Positions 1 to 7,298 of a stretch of DNA of 64,000 nt are shown piece after piece (position 1 is the stretch's first letter; the number at the start of each line of letters is the position of its first letter). The notes under the pieces are model-generated. The model did no database searches, was not told where the DNA came from, and was given only the letters and a program-made list of their open reading frames with translations. Made by a program: the position numbers and the translations under genes. The stretch covers positions 87,191 to 151,190 of the forward strand of contig NZ_JAFJSY010000023.1 in NCBI RefSeq assembly GCF_019857225.1. Reading direction: 5' to 3'. The stretch comes from Streptomyces plumbidurans. Its GTDB lineage: Bacteria; Actinomycetota; Actinomycetes; Streptomycetales; Streptomycetaceae.

Positions 1-100
1 CGAGGACCTGTTCCGGCCGGGACGCCAGGTAGGAGAGCTGTCGCTCCGCTCGTTCCTGGGAGGGGTTGTTGAGGTTGAACGTGAGCGCATCCAGCGTCAT
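1..100 (-). CDS. Start of a gene, possibly endonuclease/exonuclease/phosphatase-like (partial)
   Basis: An ATG at 100 opens a minus-strand frame that leaves the window. Its visible residues contain TFNLNNPSQERAERQLSYL, which resembles the first strand and helix of endonuclease/exonuclease/phosphatase-fold proteins (T.NLN at the N-terminus). A GGAG lies about 10 bases upstream of the ATG. It would be the last visible gene of the minus-strand accessory operon. Only 33 residues can be seen, so the family is a guess based on the N-terminal pattern. The preceding kinase frame stays open across this start, so the two reading frames overlap. Confidence 0.45.
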   Translation of the reverse strand, partial: MTLDALTFNLNNPSQERAERQLSYLASRPEQVL

Positions 101-716
101 GAGGCTTGTTGCTCCGTAGTGCGAGGACCTCGCCCGCGATGAGGCGCGCGAGGGTGTCGGGGTCGGTGGCGGTCGCGTCCAGCTCGAGGACCTCAACGCC
201 TTGGTCCTTGAGGAAGGTAGCGGCTTCGATGAACAGCCTGTGCTCTTTCGCGGTGCTGCCGGGTTCGCGCTCGTACCGGCTGTGAGCGCCGCGGTGGGCG
301 AGCCTGGAGCTGATCACGTCAGGACGTGCGGTGAGGAAGACCGCGAGGTCTGGGCGGTCCGCAGCCTCGTTCATCTGCCAGACGGTGTCGCGGTCGAGGC
401 CGTCCAGCACCTGCAGGACGAGCGAGGAGGCGACGTAGCGGTCGCAGACGACGATCTCACCGCGCAGCATGGCCGGCCTGATCTGCTCGTCGAGGTGCTG
501 GTAGCGGTCGGCGGCGATAAGGTGCGCCATTGCCCGGCCTCGGAAGGTGTCGGTGCCCTGGCGGGCGATTGTGCCCAGCGGCGTGTCAGTCGGCTCGCGT
601 GTCACGCAGACTGTGAGCCCTGAGTCCCGCAGGACTGATGCGAGAACGGCTGTCGTCGTGGACTTCCCGATACCGCCCGGTCCCTCAAGGGTGATGAGCA
701 TCCCTGAGCCGCTCAT
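1..716 (-). CDS. Thymidylate-kinase-like P-loop nucleotide kinase
   Basis: The ATG at 716-714 overlaps the stop of the radical SAM gene (ATGA), so translation is probably coupled. The protein starts MSGSGMLITLEGPGGIGKS, with a Walker A loop at residues 12-19. It then shows TREPTDTPLG and CDRYVASSLVLQ, both close to dTMP kinase signatures (TREP.GTPLG; DRY..S..AYQ). Family members use ATP to phosphorylate dTMP or a related nucleoside monophosphate. Kinase-like sequence ends near position 100-120, about 205 residues, the usual length. The frame has no stop before the window edge, so the true end is unclear and a frameshift or long overlap with the next gene is possible. It was found by translating the minus strand directly. 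Confidence 0.8.
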   Translation of the reverse strand, partial: MSGSGMLITLEGPGGIGKSTTTAVLASVLRDSGLTVCVTREPTDTPLGTIARQGTDTFRGRAMAHLIAADRYQHLDEQIRPAMLRGEIVVCDRYVASSLVLQVLDGLDRDTVWQMNEAADRPDLAVFLTARPDVISSRLAHRGAHSRYEREPGSTAKEHRLFIEAATFLKDQGVEVLELDATATDPDTLARLIAGEVLALRSNKPHDAGCAHVQPQQPLPGTSGATALLPGVPAGTGP

Positions 717-1819
717 GAGGCAGCAATCACGGGGAGCACGCGGGACTGCGGGGGTACGACGGGGCACTGCTCGCTGTCCACGGCGCCGATGCGGTGACCG
801 GCGGCCACCACAGCGGCTGGGCAGCCTTTGCCGCAGCGGGAGTTCATCGAGCAGCCGCCGCACGTGTCGTTCGCGCCGACCTGCCACCGCTCGTGGAAGT
901 CGTACGCATCCAGTCGGTCGGCGATGTTGTCGTCTTCCCACACGTTGCCGACGATGAAGTCGGTGTCGTCGTGCTGCGACACCTTCGTCCGCGCGGCGAA
1001 GACAAGGTACGGGCAGACGGCGACCTCGCCCTGGGTGAAGACGTAGATGATCCGGCCTGCTTCGCAGTTACTCAAGGGCTTGTCGTCGTTGGGAAACCGG
1101 ATGTGGACCATGTCCAGGCCGTCGTCGACGAATGGCATGGTCAGGTCGCGGATGTGCCGCATGTGGTCGTCCGGGCGACGCAGCTTGCGCTCCGCGTTGG
1201 CGCCCCGCCCTATCGGGCCGAGCGGGTTCATCAGGACGTAGGAGGCGCCCTGGTCCCGGGCGAAGGCACAAAGCTGCGCGTATTCCTCGTCCTCGGCCAG
1301 GTTGTTCGGCGTGCACAGCAGGCCTTGCAGGATGCCGGCTTGGCCGAACTTGCGGACGGTGGCGACGGTCTCCTCGAACCCCTCAGGGCGGCCGCGGAAC
1401 TTGCCGTGGGACTCGGCGGAGAACCCGTCGAGGGAGACGTTCATGTGCACGCCGAGCCCGGCAAGGACGTCGATCTGGTGGTCGGTCACCATGGTGGCGT
1501 TGGTGCAGATACCGACGCCCATGCCGGCTTCGCAGAACTCGCGGGTGATCTGGATCAGGTCGGCGTGCATGAACGGCTCGCCGCCCGTAAGCGTGATGCG
1601 GTTGACGCAGGCTTCCGCGAGCTGTGGCACGAGGCGTCCGCGGACGTCGGACAGGCTCATGTAGCTCCCGCGGCGGGTTGCCGAGACGAAGCAGTGCGCG
1701 CACTTTTCGTTGCACGGCTCGCAGATCTGAATGAGGGCCTTGCGGTACGGGGGCTCGACGGACGTGCGGAAGTAGCAGGACGCCGCGGTGTCCGCGGTGA
1801 TGATGGGGCGAGTGGTCAT
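713..1819 (-). CDS. Radical SAM enzyme with SPASM-like C-terminus
   Basis: A 368-residue protein. The Fe-S cluster motif CNEKCAHC (CX3CX2C, Cys36/40/43) binds the radical-generating [4Fe-4S] cluster, and TGGEPF at about residue 80 is the SAM-binding GGE motif. The C-terminus has CGGCSMNSRCGKGCP followed by EQCP, a cysteine cluster typical of SPASM auxiliary Fe-S domains. Such domains occur in peptide-modifying and some small-molecule radical enzymes. The SPASM part argues against a viperin. The gene sits between a 62-residue ORF and a P-loop kinase and overlaps the kinase start by 4 bases. Substrate unknown: the upstream small protein or a nucleotide are the two ideas the context offers. Confidence 0.9.
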   Translation of the reverse strand: MTTRPIITADTAASCYFRTSVEPPYRKALIQICEPCNEKCAHCFVSATRRGSYMSLSDVRGRLVPQLAEACVNRITLTGGEPFMHADLIQITREFCEAGMGVGICTNATMVTDHQIDVLAGLGVHMNVSLDGFSAESHGKFRGRPEGFEETVATVRKFGQAGILQGLLCTPNNLAEDEEYAQLCAFARDQGASYVLMNPLGPIGRGANAERKLRRPDDHMRHIRDLTMPFVDDGLDMVHIRFPNDDKPLSNCEAGRIIYVFTQGEVAVCPYLVFAARTKVSQHDDTDFIVGNVWEDDNIADRLDAYDFHERWQVGANDTCGGCSMNSRCGKGCPAAVVAAGHRIGAVDSEQCPVVPPQSRVLPVIAAS

Positions 1820-1895
1820 GTCGGTCCTCCTGGGACTGTGTGGATCCCGTCCCGCTCGTGCGTCAGGGCCGGCACGAGCGGGACGGGCGCTGATC

Positions 1896-2084
1896 TCACA
1901 CAGCGGTGGGCTGCCGGTGCATGAAGAAGGTGTTCGCCTGGCGCATCAGGCGCTCGAGGCAGTCCGCGCACGCGTGGAAAGGGGCATGCTGGCCGTCCCA
2001 CTGGACCGGCCCGAGGTAGATCACTGGCAGTCCGGAGCGCTCGCAGCCGAGCCAGCAAGCGCCCCTGATCCACTGCCGCTTCAT
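1896..2084 (-). CDS. Small cysteine/tryptophan-rich protein
   Basis: A 62-residue protein starting MKRQWIRGACWLGCERSG, directly upstream of the radical SAM gene on the same strand. Its composition is not random: paired cysteines (C-x3-C near residue 12 and C-x2-C near residue 40), two tryptophans early, and a conserved-looking PVQWDGQHAPFHACADC segment. It could be a small zinc-binding protein, or less likely a substrate peptide for the SPASM radical enzyme. I do not recognise a family. An AAGGAG-like site precedes the ATG at about the right distance, which supports the start. Confidence 0.6.
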   Translation of the reverse strand: MKRQWIRGACWLGCERSGLPVIYLGPVQWDGQHAPFHACADCLERLMRQANTFFMHRQPTAV

Positions 2085-2108
2085 CGGAAGACTCCTTCCA
2101 AGGCAGTG

Positions 2109-2591
2109 CTAGCGGCACTCGGCCGGGTGCAGGCGTTCCAGGCCGGTGGCGATGAGGTCTCGTACGGCCTGGGGCCGGCACAGGTCGCTTTCGCGGCGGG
2201 GCGGGAGGACCCAGTAGGGCCCGGGTGGGGCGAGTCTGTGCAGGGCGGGCACCCCGAGGTAGAAGCCATCGCCCAGGCAGGGGGCGTGGTCCTCGCGGTC
2301 CCAGACAAGGCCGGCGTGCGCCTCGATGAGTGCGTAGTAGGTGACGTCCGCTGGGGGACGGTCGCGGATCACGGCGCCGTCGAGGAGCTCGGCGAGCGCG
2401 GCTGCGACCTGTCCCGGGTCATCGGTGCCGCAGGCCGCGTGTACGAGTTCGCCCCGCAGACGGATAGCGGACAGGCGATCCCCCATCGGCAGCAGCGCGA
2501 CCCCCTGGGCCTGCCACTCGGCCTCGGCCTTCCGGGGCTGGCCGTGCACCCGCGCCAGCCACTCGATGATCCGGTACGCGGGCTCGGTCAT
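2109..2591 (-). CDS. Hypothetical protein, paralogue of its upstream neighbour
   Basis: A 160-residue protein. I use MTEPAYR at 2591 because it overlaps the upstream stop as ATGA; a longer frame upstream would overlap the neighbour heavily. It shares a pattern with the 175-residue protein encoded just upstream: an EWL start, a short D..YY.L strand, a CLG...L.VP stretch, YW..P, then LC...AV. The late YWVLPPRR and VP segments loosely recall the N-terminal prim-pol-like domains of actinobacterial mobile elements, but no catalytic motif is clear. Function unknown; part of the radical SAM operon. Confidence 0.7.
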   Translation of the reverse strand: MTEPAYRIIEWLARVHGQPRKAEAEWQAQGVALLPMGDRLSAIRLRGELVHAACGTDDPGQVAAALAELLDGAVIRDRPPADVTYYALIEAHAGLVWDREDHAPCLGDGFYLGVPALHRLAPPGPYWVLPPRRESDLCRPQAVRDLIATGLERLHPAECR

Positions 2592-3115
2592 TGGTCTTCT
2601 CCTTGCTGGGTTTGCCGGTACCGGCCGGCGGTGGCTACCTGGATCGCCGCGCCGGTGGGGCACAGGGCGCCGGGGCCGGCCATCGGCACGGCCCAGTAGG
2701 AGGCGTGGGCGTGCTGACTGGGGTCGGTGAGATCCGGGCGCGGCACGGAGAGCAGCGCGGAGCGACCCAGGCACTGGACGCCGGGCGGGAGCGTCTCCTG
2801 CTCGACGTCCGGCGGGACCAGGACGTAGTAGCTGTCACCGTCGGTGCTGACGAATGCGGGGCCGCCGCCGAGTGCGCTGGCCAGGTAGCGGGCAACGCCG
2901 TCCGCTTCACTGGTGTGGGCCGCGGCGTAGATGGTGGGGGCGGGGATGGTGAGGACGGAGAAGGCGAGTCCGCAGTCCAATACGGCGATGCCGCACTTGC
3001 GCCAGTCCTCGGTGGCCTCGCCGAGATCGTGGGCTGCTGTCAGGAGCCATTCGGCAACGGCGACGTCCGTCCCGGGCACGATGCTCCCCATCCCGTCGTT
3101 CTGCGTCTCGGACAT
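2588..3115 (-). CDS. Hypothetical protein, first gene of the radical SAM operon
   Basis: A 175-residue protein and the promoter-proximal gene of the minus-strand accessory operon, divergent from the XRE regulator at 3272. It shares the layout of the next gene (YYVLVPP, CLG..ALLSVP, YWAVP, LCPTGA), so the two look like tandem duplicates that have diverged. No transmembrane segment and no motif I can assign. The 4-base overlap with the next start suggests the products are made in fixed ratio. Function unknown. Confidence 0.75.
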   Translation of the reverse strand: MSETQNDGMGSIVPGTDVAVAEWLLTAAHDLGEATEDWRKCGIAVLDCGLAFSVLTIPAPTIYAAAHTSEADGVARYLASALGGGPAFVSTDGDSYYVLVPPDVEQETLPPGVQCLGRSALLSVPRPDLTDPSQHAHASYWAVPMAGPGALCPTGAAIQVATAGRYRQTQQGEDQ

Positions 3116-3271
3116 CAGCCACTCCGCGGAGTTTCGGCTTCGGTACCCAACGTGACCGCCTCCCTACTACGCTCGATCGGTGGTGGGTACGACCGTAGAA
3201 AGCCGAGGTCAAGCCCAGAAGTGACCCTCAGTACGGGTTACTTGGCGCTCGCCGCGAGGAGACCTGCACGC
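3116..3271. promoter_or_regulatory. Divergent promoter region of the accessory block
   Basis: A 156-base gap between the divergent starts at 3115 and 3272. It contains an inverted pair TACCCA (3144-3149) and TGGGTA (3183-3188), a plausible operator for the XRE regulator read rightward from here. A GAGGAGA ribosome site lies just before the plus-strand ATG at 3272. Promoter boxes cannot be fixed by eye. Confidence 0.45.
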
Positions 3272-4390
3272 ATGCCTTCACGATCTTCAGGAACCCCGAC
3301 CGGCAGTCAGGGTTCGTCGAATTCGCGCTCCCGTATCGGGGTGATCTCCGGCTACGTCTTCCGCATCATGCGTGAGCAGCAGGGCTACACCCAGGAAGAA
3401 ACGGCGGGGCACCTGCGTGTTTCGCCGGACACGGTCGCGGGCTGGGAGTCGGGGCGACGCTCCCTTACTGCCGTGCCGGTGGGGCAGATGCTGATGCTCC
3501 GCCACCGGTTACTTGCGATGGGCACCACGCCGGCTCTGCTGGCCGCTTTCGAGCGTGCTCTGGAGGCGGACGTCCTGCTGACGGGGGCCCTGGAAGACGT
3601 CTACGAGCCTGAGACCGCCCCGTTGGGCTCCTGGGTCCTCCAGCGCGACCTGGTGGAGGTTCTGGCGTGGCCCCTCAACGGCGTTGCCCCCGAGCCTGTA
3701 CGGGCGTTGCCTGCCCCGCCCCGGCAGCGCCGCGGGCCCGTCCCGACCGCACCGGAGCTGGCTGCCGGTGACCGCCAGACGTTCTTTGCCCGGATGCGAT
3801 CGACGGCTGAACAAGCCCGCGGCGAGGACCAGTTCCTCCTGCGCCGGCAGGCCCTGTACCTGGCCGGCTACGACGACAGTGAGGACACCCCGGACTGGCT
3901 GGCTCACCAGCAGTCCGTGCAGCGTCCGAGCGGATGGCTCACGGACTGGCTCAACAGCCGTTCCGTTGCCGCTGTCAGCGCACGGCAGGGAGACACCGAC
4001 CGCATGGAGTTCTTCATCGACCGTGCGCTCACCGACGACGACGCCAGTGAGAGGGCGAACCTTGCGTACTGGGCCTACTGGCTCGGCGAGAGTCCTCACA
4101 TCCAGCTCTCCGACGACTTCATCGCCTCGGCCGCGCTGGGCTCCTGGCACGGCGAGAAGCTCCTGAACCATCTCGCCGCAGGCTTCAAGGCGGAGCACGG
4201 CTTCGTCGCGCTGAACATCCACAGCGTCTGGTCGCTGCTCACGGTCCGGCCTCAACTGCTGCGGTCCGGTGCAGCAAGCAGGGCACTTCGCGACAGGCTC
4301 CCCGTGATGTTGGATAGCCGGGAGTTGTCGGCGCGGGCGCGCCGGGAGCTCGAAGGTATCCGGTACGCGATCCGCCTCAATGAGGCGTGA
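3272..4390 (+). CDS. XRE-family transcriptional regulator
   Basis: A 372-residue protein with the start taken at 3272, where GAGGAGA sits at proper spacing. The same frame is open far upstream, but that part is antisense to another gene. A helix-turn-helix lies at about residues 24-66 (REQQGYTQEETAGHLRVSP...VAGWESGRRSL), the classic XRE pattern. The long C-terminal part is alpha-helical with no motif I can name. In Streptomyces, such long-tailed XRE proteins are often paired with a small effector gene; here the partner is an HD protein 12 bases downstream. It probably controls the divergent radical SAM operon. Confidence 0.85.
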   Translation: MPSRSSGTPTGSQGSSNSRSRIGVISGYVFRIMREQQGYTQEETAGHLRVSPDTVAGWESGRRSLTAVPVGQMLMLRHRLLAMGTTPALLAAFERALEADVLLTGALEDVYEPETAPLGSWVLQRDLVEVLAWPLNGVAPEPVRALPAPPRQRRGPVPTAPELAAGDRQTFFARMRSTAEQARGEDQFLLRRQALYLAGYDDSEDTPDWLAHQQSVQRPSGWLTDWLNSRSVAAVSARQGDTDRMEFFIDRALTDDDASERANLAYWAYWLGESPHIQLSDDFIASAALGSWHGEKLLNHLAAGFKAEHGFVALNIHSVWSLLTVRPQLLRSGAASRALRDRLPVMLDSRELSARARRELEGIRYAIRLNEA

Positions 4391-4402
4391 GAGGAGACCA
4401 CA

Positions 4403-4990
4403 GTGGCTGATGAGGGCCTGCCTGCGGTAGCACGGTTTCTGTACGAGGCGGGGACCTTGAAGGCGGCGAAGCGCACCGGTTGGTGGATGGCCGGCGTGCG
4501 TGACCCCGAGTCCGTGGCTGAGCACTCCTGGCGTACTGCGCTGATCGCTTCCATCATCGCCAAGCTCGAGGGCGCCGACCCGGCGCGGGCCGCTTTCCTC
4601 GCTGTCTGGCACGACTCGCAGGAGACGCGCACCGGCGACGTCAATCACCTGGGGAAGAAGTACACGCAGGGCGAGGTCGATCCGCGTGCCATCACTGCCG
4701 ACCAGGTCGCCGGGTTTCCCCAGGAGTTGGCCCAGGCCGTCGTCGAGGTCGTTGCCGAGTACGAGGAGCAAGAGTCCCCGGAGGCTGTCTGTGCACGGGA
4801 TGCGGACAAGCTGGAGTGCATGATTCAGGGCGTCGAGTACAGGTCGCAGGGCTACGGGAATGCGCAGCGGTGGATCGACAACAGCCGCGGGCGGATCGTG
4901 ACCAAGAGCGGCCAGCAGCTGGCCGACGCGGTGCTGGCGTCAGGCTCGCTGGACTGGCTGCGCGCGGCGCTCGGTGAGGGCGGCGCGTAG
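4403..4990 (+). CDS. HD-domain phosphohydrolase (YfbR-like)
   Basis: A 195-residue protein with a GTG start behind GAGGAGA, 12 bases after the XRE gene. The metal-binding HD signature is clear: EHSWRTA (His41), VWHDSQETRTGDV (His70-Asp71) and DADKLE (Asp133/135). This order matches the HD family that includes YfbR 5'-deoxynucleotidases, which dephosphorylate dNMPs. That activity is known for the family and not shown here. Together with the P-loop nucleotide kinase on the other strand, it suggests the block acts on nucleotides. Confidence 0.85.
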   Translation: MADEGLPAVARFLYEAGTLKAAKRTGWWMAGVRDPESVAEHSWRTALIASIIAKLEGADPARAAFLAVWHDSQETRTGDVNHLGKKYTQGEVDPRAITADQVAGFPQELAQAVVEVVAEYEEQESPEAVCARDADKLECMIQGVEYRSQGYGNAQRWIDNSRGRIVTKSGQQLADAVLASGSLDWLRAALGEGGA

Positions 4991-5120
4991 ACCGTGCCGT
5001 AGAAGTCGGGGGCGTCGGTGGCGCCTGCTTCGGGGGCCGGCTTTCAGTGTGAGGCTGGGGGCCGGCTTTCGTCTTGGGGGTGAACCGTTCGGGCTTGTGA
5101 GCCGTAAAACTGGGCAATTG

Positions 5121-5225
5121 CACGCGTGCGACTCACACCAACGTGGGAAGAATCCATCAAGAGCGGTCAGTGGCTGGACTTGATCTAGTGACCTGGGTCA
5201 CAGTGTCAGACCCTTGGGGGACACT
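5121..5225. promoter_or_regulatory. Promoter/operator cluster upstream of the 5267 cassette
   Basis: Three elements sit in the 276-base gap after the HD gene. CACGCGTGCGACT at 5121-5133 is identical to a stretch in the lysogeny switch at 60986-60998. GTGACCTGGGTCAC at 5188-5201 is a perfect dyad with a 2-base centre. AGTGTC (5202-5207) and GACACT (5220-5225) form another inverted pair. They precede the start at 5267, so this is probably the regulated promoter of the cassette. Confidence 0.55.
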
Positions 5226-5266
5226 ACTGTCATCGAGAAAGCTACTGGGGGGTAGGGGCGATTCGG

Positions 5267-5476
5267 ATGACCATCCAAGAACAGCGCGCAGCCGAGCACG
5301 ACGACGACATCATCACTGAGCTGTCGGAAGACGAGTTCCGTGCTGCCGCGTACCAGGCCCTGGAACGACTAGGGCTGACGTACGCACAGCTGCGTGAGAT
5401 GGCCCGCCGGCGCGAGTTCAGCTCGGCGCAGGCCCAAACGCTATGGGTATCAATCGGCGGCGCACTTGATCTCTGA
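5267..5476 (+). CDS. Small acidic helical protein
   Basis: A 69-residue protein starting MTIQEQRAAEHDDDIITEL. It looks helical and has an HTH-like segment (YQALERLGLTYAQLREMARR). It is followed by, and overlaps by about 11 bases, a larger gene in another frame. Small acidic protein first and larger basic protein second is a layout common in toxin-antitoxin pairs, but neither protein shows a toxin motif I know. A purine-rich stretch with GGGG precedes the ATG. Confidence 0.7.
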   Translation: MTIQEQRAAEHDDDIITELSEDEFRAAAYQALERLGLTYAQLREMARRREFSSAQAQTLWVSIGGALDL

Positions 5477-6137
5477 CAGGCTCCGTGACCAGACCAACAT
5501 GTTCGGCAAAGAGATCCAGTCTCTTCTGAACAGCACCATCGCCAGTCACGTACAGATAAAGGCGGTTGCGCTCTCCAAGGGCGACGACCGCCTTTTCACG
5601 CTCGGGCACCTCGTCAGCAAGCACACCATGACCGCCCAGCGGTTCCCTCTCAAGCCGAAGCGCGAGAAGACCGGCCTGTGGATGGACGTGAGCTTCCAGC
5701 TGCGTCTGGATGCCGAGCGCGAGCACCTCATGGTCCACAAATCGTTCTTCGGTGTCTTCGGCTCTCAAGACGCCAAGCATGGCCTGTGCCACTACGACTA
5801 CGAGCGCGACAAGCCCGACGGCTACCCGGACGCGCACCTGCAGATCGACGCCCGCTCCGATCTCTTCGACGCGGTCAACGATCCCAGATGCGACCCGGGG
5901 CGGTCCCTGGCCCAGCTGCACTTCCCGGTCGGCGGGAAGCGGTTCAGGCCCTGCCTGGAGGACGTCATCGAGTTCCTCGTCGTCGAGCGGCTGGTGCAAG
6001 CACGCGACGGCTACGAGAAGGTCCTCGAGGCCGGCCGTGAAAGGTTCCGCAAGAACCAGCTGATGGCAGCCATGCGAAGGGACCGCGCAACAGTCGAGGT
6101 CTTCGTCGAACGCTACGGCGTACGTACTGGCGCGTAG
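5466..6137 (+). CDS. Hypothetical protein paired with the 5267 gene
   Basis: About 212-223 residues. The start is uncertain: TTG at 5466 overlaps the previous stop, and ATG at 5499 begins MFGKEIQ. The in-frame ATG at 5394 would overlap the previous gene by 80 bases with an unlikely arginine-rich leader. The C-terminal half has HYDYERDKPDGYPDAHLQI and HFPVGGKRFRPCLEDVIEFL, a His-rich beta pattern followed by a helix, as in some small toxin-antitoxin-associated proteins. No family assigned. Function unknown; it ends just before a strong terminator. Confidence 0.7.
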   Translation: MISDRLRDQTNMFGKEIQSLLNSTIASHVQIKAVALSKGDDRLFTLGHLVSKHTMTAQRFPLKPKREKTGLWMDVSFQLRLDAEREHLMVHKSFFGVFGSQDAKHGLCHYDYERDKPDGYPDAHLQIDARSDLFDAVNDPRCDPGRSLAQLHFPVGGKRFRPCLEDVIEFLVVERLVQARDGYEKVLEAGRERFRKNQLMAAMRRDRATVEVFVERYGVRTGA

Positions 6138-6145
6138 GAGAAACG

Positions 6146-6188
6146 GCAAGGTGGGCCCCACCCCCGTCGGGGGTGGGGCCCACCTTGC
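6146..6188. terminator. 20-bp perfect hairpin terminator
   Basis: Arms 6146-6165 and 6169-6188 are perfect complements with a 3-base GTC loop, very GC-rich, beginning GCAAGGTGGG. It starts 9 bases after the stop of the plus-strand cassette and lies downstream of the minus-strand lysis genes, so it can end both. A second 18-base palindrome (6275-6292), GCTGCGGCGCGCCGCAGC, sits next to the end of the last lysis gene. Confidence 0.9.
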
Positions 6189-6294
6189 TTTCGAATACGC
6201 CAGGACGTTGGAGCGCCTCACGATGTGTCAGCCGAAACGGCGGATCTCCTTCGCTTCGCAGGACCCGGGCGGGCTGCGGCGCGCCGCAGCGCTC

Positions 6295-6960
6295 TCATGC
6301 GGTCTTCCGCCGGGGGTCGAGCGCGGCGGCCTGCGGTGCCGGCGACGAGCTGGACGGATCGGGGGCACTGTCGCGGCGGCAGACCAGGGCGTCCGGGTCG
6401 TCAGCGGGTGCCTGCAAGGAGTATCCGGTGGGGCACGTCTGGCCGTCTTTCCCGTCCGCGCCGTCCTTGCCATCCCTGCCGTCCTGGCCTGCGGGACCGG
6501 CAGGCCCCTGGGGCCCCGCAGGACCGGTCGCTCCGGCTGCGCCGTCAACTCCCGGTGCGCCGCTGGCACCTGGTGCGCCACTGGCTCCTGGGTGCCCTTC
6601 AGAGCCGTTTCTGCCCGGCGCTCCGGACGGCCCCGGCTTCCCGGCCGGGCCGGGCGGCCCTGGTACCTGCACGGGCACCTTGGCGCGGGCGCCGAGGTCG
6701 TCGACCGCCTTGCTGGGATCCGGCGCGACCGGGGTGCCACCGCCCGCCTGTACCTGCAGCCGAAGAGCACGGACGTCCCCTGCGAGCGTGGACACCGCGC
6801 TGCCGCGGCGGTCTGCTTCCTGGGCGAAGAGGTCGGCCTTGTGTGCCTCTCTGCCGATGAGGAAGAAGGCGAAGGCCAGGCCGCCCGCCAGGACGGTCAG
6901 GCCGGTCACGATCCACAGGAGGTGGCGGGCGCGGTACAGGGCGCCTTCCGTGGGCGTCAC
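6295..6960 (-). CDS. Membrane-anchored collagen-like protein
   Basis: A 221-residue protein. An N-terminal transmembrane segment (about residues 13-36, LLWIVTGLTVLAGGLAFAFF) is followed by a short coil and then about 70 residues of Gly-X-Y triplets (GPPGPAGKPGPSGAPG and onwards to DGRDGKDGADGKDG), a collagen triple-helix sequence. A tail with two cysteines and a serine/proline-rich end follows. It overlaps its upstream neighbour by 4 bases. Collagen repeats are frequent in phage tail fibres, but the membrane anchor and the position in the lysis cassette suggest a membrane or spanin-like role here. Function inferred. Confidence 0.8.
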   Translation of the reverse strand: MTPTEGALYRARHLLWIVTGLTVLAGGLAFAFFLIGREAHKADLFAQEADRRGSAVSTLAGDVRALRLQVQAGGGTPVAPDPSKAVDDLGARAKVPVQVPGPPGPAGKPGPSGAPGRNGSEGHPGASGAPGASGAPGVDGAAGATGPAGPQGPAGPAGQDGRDGKDGADGKDGQTCPTGYSLQAPADDPDALVCRRDSAPDPSSSSPAPQAAALDPRRKTA

Positions 6961-7268
6961 GGCAGTTGCCCTCCCAGCTGGGCGACGATGGCGCGGAGAC
7001 GGTCGATCTCCGCTTGGAGACGAGAGTTCTCGGACCGCAGTGCCGACGCCTCGGCCTCTGCCGCGCTGGCCCGGGCTTCGGCGGCGGCTTCGTCCGTCTC
7101 TGCCTTGTCCCGCTCCTTCACGAGGCGGCCAGTGAGCGCGTCATAGCCGGTCAGGGCACCGCTCTCTCGGGCAGCCCGGTTCGCGCCGCGCTGACCGTAC
7201 ATGGCCGCCGCCGCTGTCACGGGTGCTGTCACGAGAGCAGCGATTGCCGTGATCAGGGCAGCATCCAT
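6957..7268 (-). CDS. Small membrane protein with coiled coil
   Basis: A 103-residue protein: one hydrophobic N-terminal helix (about residues 3-23, ALITAIAALVTAPVTAAAAMY) followed by a long charged, alanine-rich coiled coil (about 45-98). Proteins with this build sit next to the holin in many actinophages and are annotated as holin-like or as hypothetical membrane proteins. It lies between the holin and the collagen-like gene and overlaps the latter, so the three are probably made together. Confidence 0.75.
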   Translation of the reverse strand: MDAALITAIAALVTAPVTAAAAMYGQRGANRAARESGALTGYDALTGRLVKERDKAETDEAAAEARASAAEAEASALRSENSRLQAEIDRLRAIVAQLGGQLP

Positions 7269-7298
7269 GCGGCCTCCTCGACGCGGTCCCAGGGCAGG

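Noticed and set aside
713..1819. Prokaryotic viperin next to a nucleotide kinase
   Set aside because: The radical SAM protein carries a SPASM-type C-terminal cysteine cluster that viperins lack; only the kinase neighbourhood is viperin-like.
2591..3271. Longer version of the XRE gene starting at 2591
   Set aside because: The added part is antisense to the 175-residue gene and lacks protein-like composition; a good ribosome site precedes 3272.
6275..6292. 18-base palindrome as an attachment core
   Set aside because: It lies beside the lysis terminator and has no copy near the pcaD junction; a transcription-end hairpin is more likely.
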